Under the pieces are notes generated by a model that made no database searches, was not told the origin of the DNA, and saw only the letters and a list, made by a program, of their open reading frames with translations. From Crambe crambe (Eukaryota; Porifera; Demospongiae; Poecilosclerida; Crambeidae), in contig OZ004598.1 in NCBI GenBank assembly GCA_963924555.1, positions 2,628,501 to 2,692,500 of the forward strand: a stretch of DNA of 64,000 bases. Direction: 5' to 3'. This document shows, piece by piece, positions 46,587 through 57,928 of the stretch. Both the position numbers and the translations under genes were made by a program. Positions within the stretch are counted from its first letter, which is position 1, and the number at the start of each line of letters is the position of its first letter.

Positions 46587-49500
46587 ATGTATGGATCTAT
46601 CAACACACTTTCCAAGTCCAGTAGTACTAGTGATGAAAATGGTCTCTTAAAAGTGAAATCAAGTAAGTTAACAGTATGAGCCACACCCCTAAACTCGTCT
46701 ATGGAAGATGAACACACGAAATTCATCTGATGCTATAATGATCTTTGTACCATGTTCAACCCAACCCTTTTAAAGTGACTCTCAGTACACAAGGTATTCT
46801 ATCCTCTCAATAGATGCAGTTTCACATAACAGCAATGACGCTCATTCTAATGAGACAAGTAATCCTGGGACAAAAATCAATCTACGAAAAGAGCTGACCA
46901 TTATCAGTGGGACAGCTCTTATTTTGAACCAATCCATAGGTTCAGGAATCTTTATTACTTCATCTAGTGTTCTGCAGTATAGCAAATCCTTTGGCCTCAC
47001 CCTTGTCTTGTGGGCAGTGGGTGGACTGATTGTGTATGGTGCTTCCTTGTGCTATTTGGAGTTAGCTCTGCTCGTCAAGAAGTCGGGCAGCACATACATT
47101 TACATCAAAGAAGCTTATTCCTTCGGAAGGAGAAAACCTTGGATGGACACATTTGGTTCTCTCTGTGGATTCTTGGTGTCATGGAATGACAATCTCATAG
47201 GACAACCAGTTGGCCTTGCAATTACCCTGCTTACTCTGGGACAGTATATCTGCAAGCCTTTCTTTATCAACTGCTCAGAAATGCCGGTTTTTGCTGTGAA
47301 AATGTTTGCTCTCTCTGCTCTGAGTGAGTACTAAAATCACCACTACTAATTCATGCTCTATAAAGATGGAAACCTGCTGTATTGTTACAAATGCATGACT
47401 TATATATTACTCTATAGTAATACTGACTATGGTGAATGTGTACAGTGTCAGACTCTCCGCTTGGCTCCTGACATGGTTATCCTCTCTCAAAGTCCTTGTT
47501 CTAGGTCTCACTATCATCTTGGGCATCTGGAAACTCATCCAGCACAGTAAGTTACTCTGCTTGAGCACAAATTCTTGTTTTAAATCCTTGCTCTTTATAG
47601 GATCCTTTCCTGAAGATTCTCAACGTCCATTTGAGTGTTCCACAACCTCATTATCCAACATTGCTCTCGGCCTGTATGGAGTGTTGTTTGCTTATGATGG
47701 ATGGTAATTATCCTTGCACTAGCCAGTGTAATAGTAATCTGTTTATATTCATTTGGAAGTGACCACCTCTCTTTAAAGGTGGTCTAACAACCCCACCCAC
47801 TAAGGTTGCCAAGGAAGCCAATCTCTTGGAACTTAGACATATACCACTATGCTGCACATTCCAAACATGAGGGGAAATGAACAATTCTTACCTGAAATAC
47901 GAAGCTCTCTTAGTGTAATAGCTACTTTCTTCCACACATTTCATATTTAAAAACTGTATCACCTGGAAATTTATGGATAGTAATATTGTGACTATGTGAC
48001 CACATGGTTGCTATGTCAGAATAGTGACTCCATTAAGATGGTTGCTGTAGACTGTATAACTTCTACTGGTATGGACTAGAGCCATCAAAACCAGCATGTA
48101 ATTGCTTCTGATTGAGAAAGTTGTACAAATGCTGTAAGTGGTGACAAGTGAGTTCACTTCCCTATTATTATAATTATAGGAATGTGGGACTCATGGTTCA
48201 GGAGGAAGCTAAAAAAACAACATGGTGAGTGGTCATCAAAGGAAATGACTGACCAGACTAAAGCATGCAGAGTGGTCATCAAAGGAAATGACTGACCAGA
48301 CTAAAGCATGCAGAGTTCTGCCTCGTTTCTATATAGCTTTACATAATGCATTACTTGCTACAGGACAGTTTCATGGATGATCTATATCTCCATGCCTATA
48401 GTGGCTGCTCTCTATATTCTAGTCAATGTCTCGTTCTTTGCTGTTCTCTCTTATGACCAGATGTTAAGGACCAAAGCAGTGGGGCTAGTGAGTGGAGTTA
48501 CAACATGAATACTAGCCTTGTGCCTGGGGGAGAGAGAGAGAAGACCTGGGTATGAGGCTAGTATTATGATTGATTGACTTATTTCCCATAGACATTTGGG
48601 AATGTCCTGTTTGGAGATGCTGGATTGGTATTATTTAGTGTGATGGTTGTGATCTTGACTTTTGGTTCTTCACATGCTAGTTTATTCGGAGCTTCCAGGT
48701 AAAATATGTAACGTCCGTATTAATGATAGTGATGTAGAATGTCAATTCATGCATAGAGAACTGTTTGTGAGTTCAAGAGAAGGCTCCATGCCCGAGTTCA
48801 TGAGTGGAGTCCATGTCTCACTTCGGACACCAGTGTTATCAATATCAATTCCTGTAAGTAGTTCTATAGATGTGAATAAATATAAAATTTTGATATACAT
48901 AGGCTCTACTGACATCCATAATGATCTCAATTGGTGATATCGATAAGTTCATCAATGCATATAGTGCTGTGACCTGGTTTACGTATGGTTCAGCTTTGTT
49001 TGGTCTCATTGTTATGAGGCTTACTCTCCCTGATCAACCAAGACCATTCAAGGTAATATATACAGTGACGACTAATCAGACTAACCAGAGAAACCTTCCC
49101 ATGGCAGGGTTTCATCTAGGAAATCGAATGGCCTGAGGGTGCGGGAGGGGGATGTCCATGCAAAGTGCGATGGCAAAAATGCTTAGTATCCCTTAATTAC
49201 TCCCTTTGGTGATGACATGTAACAACCTGTGGTCACCAAAGGGAGTAGCCTTGGGGGAAAGTTGGTTAGTTTGGGGGAGAAGATTGAGGGTTTTTTTTTT
49301 GGGGGGGGGGAAGCTTCCCCCTTGCATCCCCCAGTAGATGAAACCCTGCATGGACAGAAAACAATTCTCAGGCGACCTGTTTTATGAATATTCTATAGGT
49401 TTTGCTGCTCTTTCCATCCATGCTGGTGGTCATAACACTGCTTTTGGTGGTGCTGCCACTGTGGCAAGACCCCCTCCCTCAGCTCCTGGCATTTGCTGGT

Positions 49501-49650
49501 GTTCTGTTAGGTATCCCTGTGTACTGTTTGCTCGTCATGGAGAAACCCAAGAAACTGAGGCCAAAGGTCGTGGATCGACTTAGTCTGTGGCTGACTAGCA
49601 TAACTAGCAAGCTATTCAATACAAAATTATCAGCATACATAGACAAATAA
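46587..49650 (+). CDS. SLC7-type amino-acid transporter light chain, gene 1
   Basis: Ten coding exons (46587-46662, 46814-47323, 47418-47546, 47601-47703, 48180-48224, 48364-48487, 48592-48698, 48757-48853, 48903-49052, 49399-49650) join in phase to 530 aa, the usual size of a heteromeric (LAT/y+LAT) transporter. TM1 holds IGSGIFI, the substrate-binding GSG motif, and SFGLTLVLWAVGG follows as in y+LAT proteins. Cys179 (KPFFINCSE) sits where human LAT1 has the cysteine that bridges to the SLC3 heavy chain (KPLFPTC), so pairing with an SLC3 subunit is likely. One difference from its neighbour is VSWNDNLIGQPVG in TM3, where gene 2 has IAWVAVIIIEPVA. The gene starts only 130 bp after the Naked-like gene. 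Intron 9 carries a MITE absent from the duplicate. Substrate is not predictable. Confidence 0.88.
48227..48312 (+). repeat. 44-bp tandem duplication just inside intron 5
   Basis: AGTGGTCATCAAAGGAAATG and the bases up to AAAGCATGCAG occur twice in tandem, starting at the splice donor of the fifth exon. Confidence 0.88.
48512..48562. mobile_element. 51-bp palindromic mini-element
   Basis: CTAGCCTTGTGCCTGGG and CCTGGGTATGAGGCTAG surround an AGAGAGAG centre. It resembles the elements at 10603 and 30975 but is less perfect. It lies in intron 6 of SLC7 gene 1; intron 6 of gene 2 has no such insert. Confidence 0.6.
49105..49348. mobile_element. 244-bp MITE in intron 9 of SLC7 gene 1, precise insertion
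   Basis: Ends are CAGGGTTTCATCTAGG and, reversed, CAGGGTTTCATCTACTGG. CATGG stands on both sides (49100-49104 and 49349-49353). The duplicated gene has the uninterrupted site (CTTCCCATGGACAGAAAAC at about 57453-57471). The interior has a further hairpin (CTCCCTTTGGTGA and its near-mirror TCACCAAAGGGAG). A fragment starting CAGGGTTTCAT also lies near 8377. Confidence 0.88.
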
Positions 49651-49818
49651 CAAATAACTTGCTTTATTTTTTGTTTGTTTGGTTGTTTGTTTGTACTTTT
49701 AATCAATACAGTATTAATTAAAATTTAATGGTTTGTGGTTTGTTTTGTACCTGGAAGTCAATAGGCGGGGCTTATAGACTAGCTCTAGTAGGCTACGGTG
49801 AGTATTTCCTAGGGTATT

Positions 49819-52664
49819 ATGTACGGCTCTACTCTTACAAAGTCTCCAGGAGATTCCAGTAGAAATGGAGCTGTCTGTTCACGTAAGAGAGTTAACTAGC
49901 TTGCTATAAGATCAGAGTATATTAGCTAACAAATGGTTTGATTGCTGCATATTGTGAAGTAAATGCCAATTATGATAGCTATATCTGATCCATTCCAGTG
50001 AATCTGGGATCTTAACACTAACTAGGTGCCCCTCACTTTATTTTACTTCATTTTGGTAGAGCCAGCGCTATGCAAGATTGATGATTCACACACCAAAAAG
50101 CCCAAACCTCGCAAGAAGATTAATTTACGAAAAGAGTTAACCATTGTCAGTGGGACGGCTCTCATCTTGAATCAATCTATAGGTTCAGGAATTTTCATCT
50201 CATCATCAAATGTTCTAAAATACAGTAGATCTTTTGGCCTCACCCTTGTCTTGTGGGCAGTGGGTGGACTGATTGTGTATGGTGCTTCCTTGTGCTATTT
50301 GGAGTTAGCTCTGCTCGTCAAGAAGTCGGGCAGCACATACATTTACATCAAGGAAGCTTATTCCTTTGGGAGGAGAAAACCTTGGATGGACACATTTGGT
50401 TCTCTCTGCGGATTCTTGATTGCATGGGTTGCAGTTATCATCATTGAGCCAGTAGCCATAGCAATTACTTTGATGACACTGGGACGCTATATCTGTCAGC
50501 CTTTCTTCATAGACTGCCCAGAAATGCCGATTTCAGCTGTGAAAATGTTTGCTCTCTGTGCATTGGGTATGTTACCAATATATCCAACACACTCTTGACA
50601 TTTGTCAACATGCAATTGACTTTATAAGGCTTGCTGTGGTAACAAGTGATTTGTAACAGGTGGTCTTATTATTTTTAAGAAGTTGTGTAGAAGTGTGTGT
50701 GTCCTCCCTCCTACAAATTTTTTTGCTGTGGTTCTCAATAAATCAATCTTTAAGGGGAATGCAAAAAAGTTGCCCCCAAAAACAACAACAACAACAACAA
50801 CAACAATAATAACAAAACACCTGGTAGCAGTCCTTGGTTTGTACGTGAACATATATAATGAGAGAATTTTCAATGTGACTCTGGGACTTGAATGCTAGCC
50901 ATGATCTTATGGATCAGTATTAGTAGTGGGTCCATATATGGGGTATATATGATGACTTATGATAGTATTGATTTGTCCTTGTAGTTCTATTGAGTATGGT
51001 GAATGTGTACAGTGTCAAACTTTCAGCTTGGCTCCTGACGTGGTTATCCTCTCTCAAAGTCCTTGTTCTAGGTCTCACTATCATCTTGGGCATCTGGAAA
51101 CTCATCCAGCACAGTAAGTATGTTATTTTTATCATTATCAACTTTTAATGTTATTCTCTGTAGAATCTTTTCCTGAGGATTCTCGCCATCCATTTGAAGG
51201 TTCCACTACATCATGGTCTGACATTGCCCTTGCCTTGTATGGAGTTCTGTGGGCTTATGATGGATGGTATATAATACAACTAGTGTGCTATTTTGCATGC
51301 TGCAAAATATCTATGATGATGATAGAAACTCTCACCCCAGGAGTGCTGGAGTCATGGTGCAGGAAGAGACTAAAAAAGTGACATGGTGAGTTGTTTTTAT
51401 TTTATCTATTAAAAAAAAATTCTATAGAGCACGTGCACTATAGTATATTGCTCTTATTTCACACAATTGATTTTCCCCAGGACAGTAACATGGATGATCT
51501 ATATCTCCATGCCTATAGTAGCTGTTCTCTATATTCTAGTCAATATCTCGTTCTTTGCTGTTCTCTCTTATGACCAGATGCTAAGCACCAAAGCAGTGGG
51601 GCTAGTGAGTAGCAGAATCATCATATTTATATATAGCCATGAATGCATAGCATTCACTGTTGTTATAGACATTTGGAAATGCTATATTTGGGAAGGCAGG
51701 ATTAGCAATATTCAGTGTGATGGTTGCAGTGCTCACTTTGGGTTCTAGTCATGCTAGCTTATTTGGAATCTCCAGGTAAGTTGATTGTTTTTTATATTTG
51801 TGTGATAGATACATGGTATTTCAATTATGCAGAGAACTGTTTGTGAGTTCAAGAGAAGGTTCCATGCCTCGCTTCATAAGTGGGATCCATGTTTCATATC
51901 GGACACCAGTGATAGCAATAATAATAGAAGTAAGACTATTACCCTGCATGCATTAAATCTCTTAAGTAAGCATTATTAGAGGGCTTTTACTTTAGAACAA
52001 TGCTTATCCTGAACTTGCTGTCGGCAAGCATTAAGATATTTAATACCTACCTGGCCTGGAGTATTGGCTAGCTATAATAATGAATGCTACTACTGATCAT
52101 CAATTAATTGAACCATCTTCATTGCTACAGACATTTCTGGCTTCCATACTTATAGCTGTTGGAAATATTGATGGGTTCATCAGTGCATTCAATGCCATGA
52201 GTTGGCTACAATATGGAGCAGCCATATTTGGCATCATCATTATGAGAATAACTTGTCCTGATCAACCAAGGCCATACAAGGTAACTGTGACTTGATAGCT
52301 CTCTAACCTGGTTAGTTGTGCCATATGGAGTGAAACTTCCCATACTAGACATTCTCCCTTACACCAAATGTATGTTACAGAAAACCATGCCCATTACAAC
52401 GCCTACCAAATCTTTTTAATTAAGGTTCTGCTGCTTTTTCCTTCTGTGCTGGTTGTGATATCACTGCTTTTAGTGGTGCTGCCACTGTGGCAAGATCCCC
52501 TCCCTCGGCTCCTGGCTTTTGCTGGCACACTGTTGGGTATTCCTGTGTACTTCTTCCTCATCATGGAAGAACCAAGGAAACTGAGACCAAAGGTCATGGA
52601 CCGACTTAGTTTGTGGCTGATAAATGTAACTAGTAAATTATTCAATACAGAACTGTCAGAGTAG
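49819..52664 (+). CDS. SLC7-type amino-acid transporter light chain, gene 2
   Basis: Ten coding exons (49819-49882, 50060-50566, 50985-51113, 51164-51266, 51341-51385, 51481-51604, 51669-51775, 51833-51929, 52131-52280, 52425-52664) join in phase to 521 aa, with the same intron positions as gene 1. It keeps the IGSGIFIS motif in TM1 and the heavy-chain cysteine (CQPFFIDCPE). Large parts, including exon 2 after SFGLTLVLWAVGG and exon 3, are nearly identical in DNA to gene 1, while TM3 and exons 7-9 differ. The pair arose by tandem duplication and has exchanged sequence. The first exon encodes a Ser/Thr-rich cytosolic start (MYGSTLTKSPGDSS). The gene converges on the GMC oxidoreductase, with 289 bp between the stop codons. 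Confidence 0.88.
50780..50816 (+). repeat. (AAC)n microsatellite in intron 2 of SLC7 gene 2
   Basis: About ten AAC/AAT triplets, also present in the duplicate at about 58898-58931. Confidence 0.85.
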
Positions 52665-52953
52665 CCAGTATTCAGTTTCACACCAAAAATCACTGGAGTT
52701 CATAATACATTTTTTCATGTACAATCATAAGAAGACACAAATTGAAGATTGACTGTTACGTAAGTAGCTATATAGAGGTCTCATCCTAAGAGCTAACCTG
52801 CCAAGAATCTTGGCCAATTGAAGGCCTCAACATTATGTAAAAATAATATTTAAAAAAACTTTTAAAAATACACAGACACACGGTGTTGTTGTTTTTTTTT
52901 GTTTTGTTTTTTGTTTTTGTTTTTTTGGTACACAGATACAACCAAATTCATTA

Positions 52954-54798
52954 TCACCTCTCATTATTGTCTTCTTTAATCATATCTGCAGCCTTCTCTG
53001 CTATCATAATGGTGGGGGCATTTGTATTTCCACTCACTATTTCAGGCATGATTGAAGCATCAACCACTCTTAAATTCTCAAAGCCTAAAACTTTGAGTCG
53101 TGGCCCAACAACACTGGAGGAGTCTTCAACCCCACCTATTTTGCATGTCCCCACAGGATGGTATATAGTGAGGGGAACTTCTCTGATAAACCAACGCCAG
53201 AATTCATCTGAGCCTTTTGGATGAGGAAAACCAGAAACTAAGGCATTTAGGAGTGAAATATTTCCTTTAGTACGAAAAATATCAAAAGCAGATGTATTGA
53301 GCAATTCTTCAGCATAGCGAATGCCTCGAAGTAAAACTTCTACATCATCAGGATGACTAAGATATTTAGGATCTATGATTGGACGGTCATAACGTTCTCC
53401 TAAAGGGTCTAGTCTGATTTCACCACGACTTTTGGGATGCAGTAATCCAGAATTAAAAATTCCTCCAATTCTATCTTCTTCACGAACAGATTCTTCTCCA
53501 AATTTTTTGCGCAAGGTTTCAACACTTATACAGTACTTAGACAAATCACTAGGGTCACCAAAGCCTGCAAAAAATATTATTTGTATATCAGGCCTTTTAT
53601 CATCATCTTCTTGGAGACCAGATTGGAAGAATCCATGTGATTCCTGTATCGATGTAGACAAGGGACCAGATCTCAACAAGATATACTTTAATAACGTCTT
53701 ATACGATCGCACCAAAGCTCTGGAGAAAGATATTCCAGTATCAGGAGGAGCTTCAGACACAAATGAGGCTGGGATCATCAAGTGATCTTGAAGATTTTTG
53801 CCAACGGGAAGATCTCTTTTCAGGGGTATTCCCATTTCTTTCAGGTGGTTGGCAGGGCCAATGCCTGACAGCATGAGGATGTGTGGAGAACTGATGGAAC
53901 CTGCAGACAAAATGATCTCCTTTCTTGCTTTCATTACTACTTCTTTTCCTGCTTTGAAATTGTCTGTATCCACAATCTTAACAGCTGTGGCTCGATTTCC
54001 TTCCAATACCAGTTCTCTTACAGATTTCCCTGTCCAGACAAATAAATTAGAACGTTTCCTAACAGGATGAAGAAAAGCTTTAGCAGTACTCCAACGTTCT
54101 CCATTCTTTATGGTCATTTGAGTTAGACTCACACCAATTTGAGATGCTCCATTGTAATCCAATTCCTGATAACCAATTTCTTTGCCAGCATCAACAAATG
54201 CTTGTGCACCTGGTGTCACATATGAAGCTTTAGTTATAGTCAGAGGTCCACCATAGCCATGGTATCCTTCATCACCATCTGCTTGAAAATCTTCCGATTT
54301 CCTGAAATATGGCAAAACATCATCCCAGCCCCACCCATCAGCTCCATGGATGTCCTTCCACCTCTCGTAGTCAAATTTGTTTCCTCTGGTGTATACCATT
54401 GCATTGATAGAACTTGTCCCACCTAGAACCTTCCCACGGGGCCAGCAAGACCTTTGGGATTCAAAAAGAAAGCAAGACTCCTTTTGTGGAGCTGTCATGT
54501 ATTGCCAATCCACTTCTGATTTTTGGAGGTTGAAATATGCAAGTGGTACATGGATTTCAAACTTATCATCTGGTCCTCCAGCCTCAATTAGAAGTACAGT
54601 TGAATTCTGTATCTCACTCAATCGATTAGCAAGAGCACACCCAGCAGATCCAGCACCTACTATGATGTAGTCATATTCAGAGTCTACTATGGGGTGGTAG
54701 GGGTAGGCGCTCGGATCTGCATCTCTAAACCATGATAACGACCGAAACACGACGAAAGCAACTAAGAGTACAAGCAGAGACCGAAGAAACTGGTTCAT
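52954..54798 (-). CDS. GMC-family flavin oxidoreductase (choline dehydrogenase-like)
   Basis: An intronless frame of 614 aa from the ATG at 54798; the open frame extends 90 bases further upstream, but the duplicate copy supports this start. A single hydrophobic N-terminal segment (residues 4-20, [15 protein letters not shown]) suggests a membrane anchor or signal sequence. FAD-binding [16 protein letters not shown] is at 47-62. GMC signature 1 is [14 protein letters not shown] (about 130-145) and signature 2 is [15 protein letters not shown]. Near the C-terminus are the catalytic His region [11 protein letters not shown] and [19 protein letters not shown]. The family oxidises alcohols such as choline or glucose with FAD; which substrate applies here is unknown. 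It is transcribed toward SLC7 gene 2, and both are included in the segmental duplication. Confidence 0.9.
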   Translation of the reverse strand: MNQFLRSLLVLLVAFVVFRSLSWFRDADPSAYPYHPIVDSEYDYIIVGAGSAGCALANRLSEIQNSTVLLIEAGGPDDKFEIHVPLAYFNLQKSEVDWQYMTAPQKESCFLFESQRSCWPRGKVLGGTSSINAMVYTRGNKFDYERWKDIHGADGWGWDDVLPYFRKSEDFQADGDEGYHGYGGPLTITKASYVTPGAQAFVDAGKEIGYQELDYNGASQIGVSLTQMTIKNGERWSTAKAFLHPVRKRSNLFVWTGKSVRELVLEGNRATAVKIVDTDNFKAGKEVVMKARKEIILSAGSISSPHILMLSGIGPANHLKEMGIPLKRDLPVGKNLQDHLMIPASFVSEAPPDTGISFSRALVRSYKTLLKYILLRSGPLSTSIQESHGFFQSGLQEDDDKRPDIQIIFFAGFGDPSDLSKYCISVETLRKKFGEESVREEDRIGGIFNSGLLHPKSRGEIRLDPLGERYDRPIIDPKYLSHPDDVEVLLRGIRYAEELLNTSAFDIFRTKGNISLLNALVSGFPHPKGSDEFWRWFIREVPLTIYHPVGTCKIGGVEDSSSVVGPRLKVLGFENLRVVDASIMPEIVSGNTNAPTIMIAEKAADMIKEDNNER

Positions 54799-54888
54799 AA
54801 CTTTATAGTTACCTCTACCATGTATCACGCAACTTAACTTGAACGACCCTTTCCCTGTTTCAGATCTTAAGTCAACCACACCCCCCAA

Positions 54889-55074
54889 ATGTATCTAAAT
54901 AAAGTTGCATTTCTATCTTTAGCTTGTTGTGTTGTTCTGTTCCTCATTACTATCAGTGTTGTCAATCTGCTGAGAACCAATGGGCGAGACCCCATGATAC
55001 TCCTGGGCCATGTTGGCTATGTCCTAGCAGCCCATTACTCAGATCAACTGACTGCTGGTGCTGCAAATGTGTAG
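54889..55074 (+). CDS. possible 61-aa hydrophobic ORF upstream of the GMC gene
   Basis: Starts 90 bases from the GMC start codon in the opposite direction and begins [19 protein letters not shown], one clear membrane segment. It ends at the left tip of the inverted-repeat element at 55071. No family is recognised, the second GMC copy does not preserve it, and chance is a good explanation. It is listed because its position suggests a shared promoter. Confidence 0.2.
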   Translation: MYLNKVAFLSLACCVVLFLITISVVNLLRTNGRDPMILLGHVGYVLAAHYSDQLTAGAANV

Positions 55075-55633
55075 GGTAGATGTGGGTATTATGAGTCAGC
55101 TAGGTATTGTTGCTCTTTTCTTGGAAATGGACTATCTTAGAATGCTGAAAATTGCTCCAGATATGAAATACGTTATGTAGAACTAATGTGTGGAGAAAGT
55201 AATAAAAATATTGCATCTTGTAGATAGGAGGCATGATCTTACATGACACACTCGGGAAGGTATTATGAGTCATAGGTATGAATTATGAGTCACTGGCTTG
55301 ATTTTTGTCTCTAAGAATTGATAATGTAGCTAAGATTTCTACAAAATAGAAATAATAACCTTGGATTACTTTAAAATTCATTTTTTACTCCATCTTGTAG
55401 CATCATTGCTTCCCTGCGCTTTTTTTATTCAGATTGGTCACGATTATACCCATTTTTAAACTTCTTATTTAAGATTATGTTTATGCATTAATAAGGCATT
55501 TCCTGGATGATTTTATTTGATCAAAAGACCAAAAAAATTAAGTTTTCATGTCTAAAGTATCAACTCTTGTAGATTCTTATAAAGTGGTGAACCCATAATA
55601 GGGACTGACTCATAATACCCACACCTACCCTAC
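55071..55633. mobile_element. 563-bp element with 29-bp terminal inverted repeats
   Basis: The left end (55071-55099) begins GTAGGGTAGATGTGGGTATT. The right end (55605-55633) is its reverse complement with one mismatch. The subterminal phrase ATTATGAGTCA recurs several times inside. Noncoding. No target duplication was recognised with confidence. Confidence 0.8.
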
Positions 55634-55679
55634 TCTCTTCAATGTTGGGCAGCATCTCTCAGTACAGAGCACAAGAAAT

Positions 55680-56470
55680 TAAAGTCTATTCGCGTTCACC
55701 TCGACCCCGGAAGTAGCTGTGGTGTAGTAAGCTTACGTAAGAACGCGTATTAATCCAATTAGCCACATAGTTATGGCTAGAAGTATGCGCGGGTAATTGG
55801 AGCCAAGCCACGTGGTATCAGTTTAGATCAAGTTATTTTCTCGTTTCTTTTCTCGTTTTTGCGTGACTTTCTCTCGTGCTTGCCATGACTCTCCCTGGAC
55901 TTCTGCCTTGTTCTTCTACTGGACAATCCCCAGAGAGGTAGGGTGGTTCAGCTGACATCTCAAGCCTGCTCCTTCCTTTCCTGATCCCAGCAACTCCTGG
56001 AGGGTTTAGCAATGAATGTTCTATATAAGCTAAACTGCCGGGAAGATTAGCAGTGATTCGAATATTGTAGTTAAACTTGAAAATGTGACTTCTCATTGAT
56101 TCTATCGATCTAGTTAGCTAAAAGATTCTGTGATTCAGTTTTCTAGTTAGCTGAACTATTCTATAATTCATATTTCTTAGTTTTAACCAGCAGTTACTTG
56201 CGTAAGCTAGCTAACTTACTCGAGATTCAGTAGCACCTGGCAGCCATTGTTGTTGCTCTATCGCGCGCAATGCGCGCGCACTACATTCCTTGTGGTGAAT
56301 GGCAGCTCCATACTTTGCTTATGGGACATACAGCTAACCATAGATAAAAAGTATCATCATAAATCTCGGATAATTAGCTAGCTGCTGGTGTTTGAAATTT
56401 TGAAATTGGTCAAGAATTGAGCAAGTTATCGCGGATATAAAAAGGTCGAGGTGAACGCGAATAGACTTTA
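55680..56470. mobile_element. 791-bp element with 27-bp terminal inverted repeats
   Basis: The left end TAAAGTCTATTCGCGTTCAC, then CTCGACC, is matched exactly in reverse at 56444-56470. The interior has an alternating CGCGCGCAATGCGCGCGC palindrome (about 56261-56279). No transposase is seen, so it is likely a MITE. Confidence 0.82.
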
Positions 56471-56657
56471 GTAGTAGTTGAACCTTTTGTACGTGATGGA
56501 TCTATTTTAGGAGTGAATCTAGGAAAGGGCAAGTTTTATGGACTGGATCATGCTGAACCAAACTCTACACTGGAAGAGATGGATCGAACTCTTTCAGGTG
56601 ATAATACCCTTTGTCTACGTGATATTTTTGATTGGACTATGTGGAAAGCTCGAGCAT
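56471..56657 (+). other. open frame cut by the assembly gap, unidentified
   Basis: Between the 791-bp element and the gap one frame stays open and reads LGKGKFYGLDHAEPNSTLEE, continuing to DIFDWTMWKARA. The composition looks protein-like, but no family is recognised and the stretch is too short to judge. It may be an exon of a gene lost in the gap. Confidence 0.25.
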
Positions 56658-56857
56658 NNNNNNNNNNNNNNNNNNNNNNNNNNNNNNNNNNNNNNNNNNN
56701 NNNNNNNNNNNNNNNNNNNNNNNNNNNNNNNNNNNNNNNNNNNNNNNNNNNNNNNNNNNNNNNNNNNNNNNNNNNNNNNNNNNNNNNNNNNNNNNNNNNN
56801 NNNNNNNNNNNNNNNNNNNNNNNNNNNNNNNNNNNNNNNNNNNNNNNNNNNNNNNNN
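56658..56857. other. assembly gap, 200 N
   Basis: Two hundred N at the junction where the second copy of the SLC7-GMC segment begins. The true length is unknown: at least six exons of the SLC7 gene 1 duplicate should lie here if that copy is complete. Confidence 1.
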
Positions 56858-57760
56858 ATTTGGGAATGTCCTGTTTGGAGATGCTGGATTGGTATTATTT
56901 AGTGTGATGGTTGTGATCTTGACTTTTGGTTCTTCACATGCTAGTTTATTCGGAGCTTCCAGGTAAATACGTAACTTTCGTATTAATGATAGTGATATTG
57001 AATGTCAATTCATGCATAGAGAACTGTTTGTGAGTTCAAGAGAAGGCTCCATGCCTGAGTTCATGAGTGGAGTCCATGTCTCACTTCGGACACCAGTGTT
57101 ATCAATATCAATTCCTGTAAGTAGTTCTATAGATGTGAATAAAGTGTTCATTATAAAATTTTGATATACATAGGCTCTACTGACATCCATAATGATCTCA
57201 ATTGGTGATATCGATAAGTTCATCAATGCATATAGTGCTGTGACCTGGTTTACGTATGGTTCAGCTTTGTTTGGTCTCATTGTTATGAGGCTTACTCTCC
57301 CTGATCAACCAAGACCATTCAAGGTAATATAATACAGTGACGACTAACAAGTTGTCCTTTCTCTGTCTTTATTTATTATCCATAATGCTTTAGTAACTCC
57401 AGTTATTTACCTCTGTGTGAATTGTGTTTGACTATGAAACTAATGAGAGAAACCTTCCCATGGACAGAAAACAATTCTCAGGCGACCTATTTTATGAATA
57501 TTTTATAGGTTTTGTTGCTCTTTCCTTCCATGCTGGTGGTCATAACGCTGCTTTTGGTGGTGCTGCCACTGTGGCAAGACCCCCTCCCTCAGCTCCTGGC
57601 ATTTGCTGGTATTCTGTTAGGTATTCCTGTATACTGTTTGCTCGTCATGGAGAAGCCCAAGAAACTGAGGCCAAATGTTGTGGATCGACTTAGTCTGTGG
57701 CTGACAAGCGTAACTAGCAAGCTATTCAATACAAATTTATCAGCATACATGGACAAATAA
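56858..57760 (+). CDS. SLC7-type transporter, duplicate of gene 1, 3' part only
   Basis: Exons equivalent to 7-10 of SLC7 gene 1 are present: 56858-56962 (first two bases lost in the gap), 57020-57116, 57174-57323 and 57509-57760. They encode TFGNVLFGDAGLVLFSVMV through KLFNTNLSAYMDK with only a few substitutions from gene 1. The first six exons are missing or hidden by the gap. Intron 9 lacks the MITE of gene 1 but carries about 95 bases that gene 1 does not have. It could be a paralog or the other haplotype assembled in tandem. Confidence 0.8.
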
Positions 57761-57928
57761 CAAATAACTTGCTTTGTTTTTTGTTTGTTTGGTTGTTTAT
57801 TTGTACTTTTAATCAATACAGTATTAATTAAAATTTAATGGTTTGTGGTTTGTTTTGTACCTGGAAGTCAATAGGCGGGGCTTATAGACTAGCTCTAGTA
57901 GGCTACGGTGAGTATTTTCTAGGGTATT

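Noticed and set aside
53432-54070. Plus-strand open frames of about 90-117 codons opposite the GMC gene
   Set aside because: Antisense shadows of a conserved enzyme; the same shadows recur in the duplicate.
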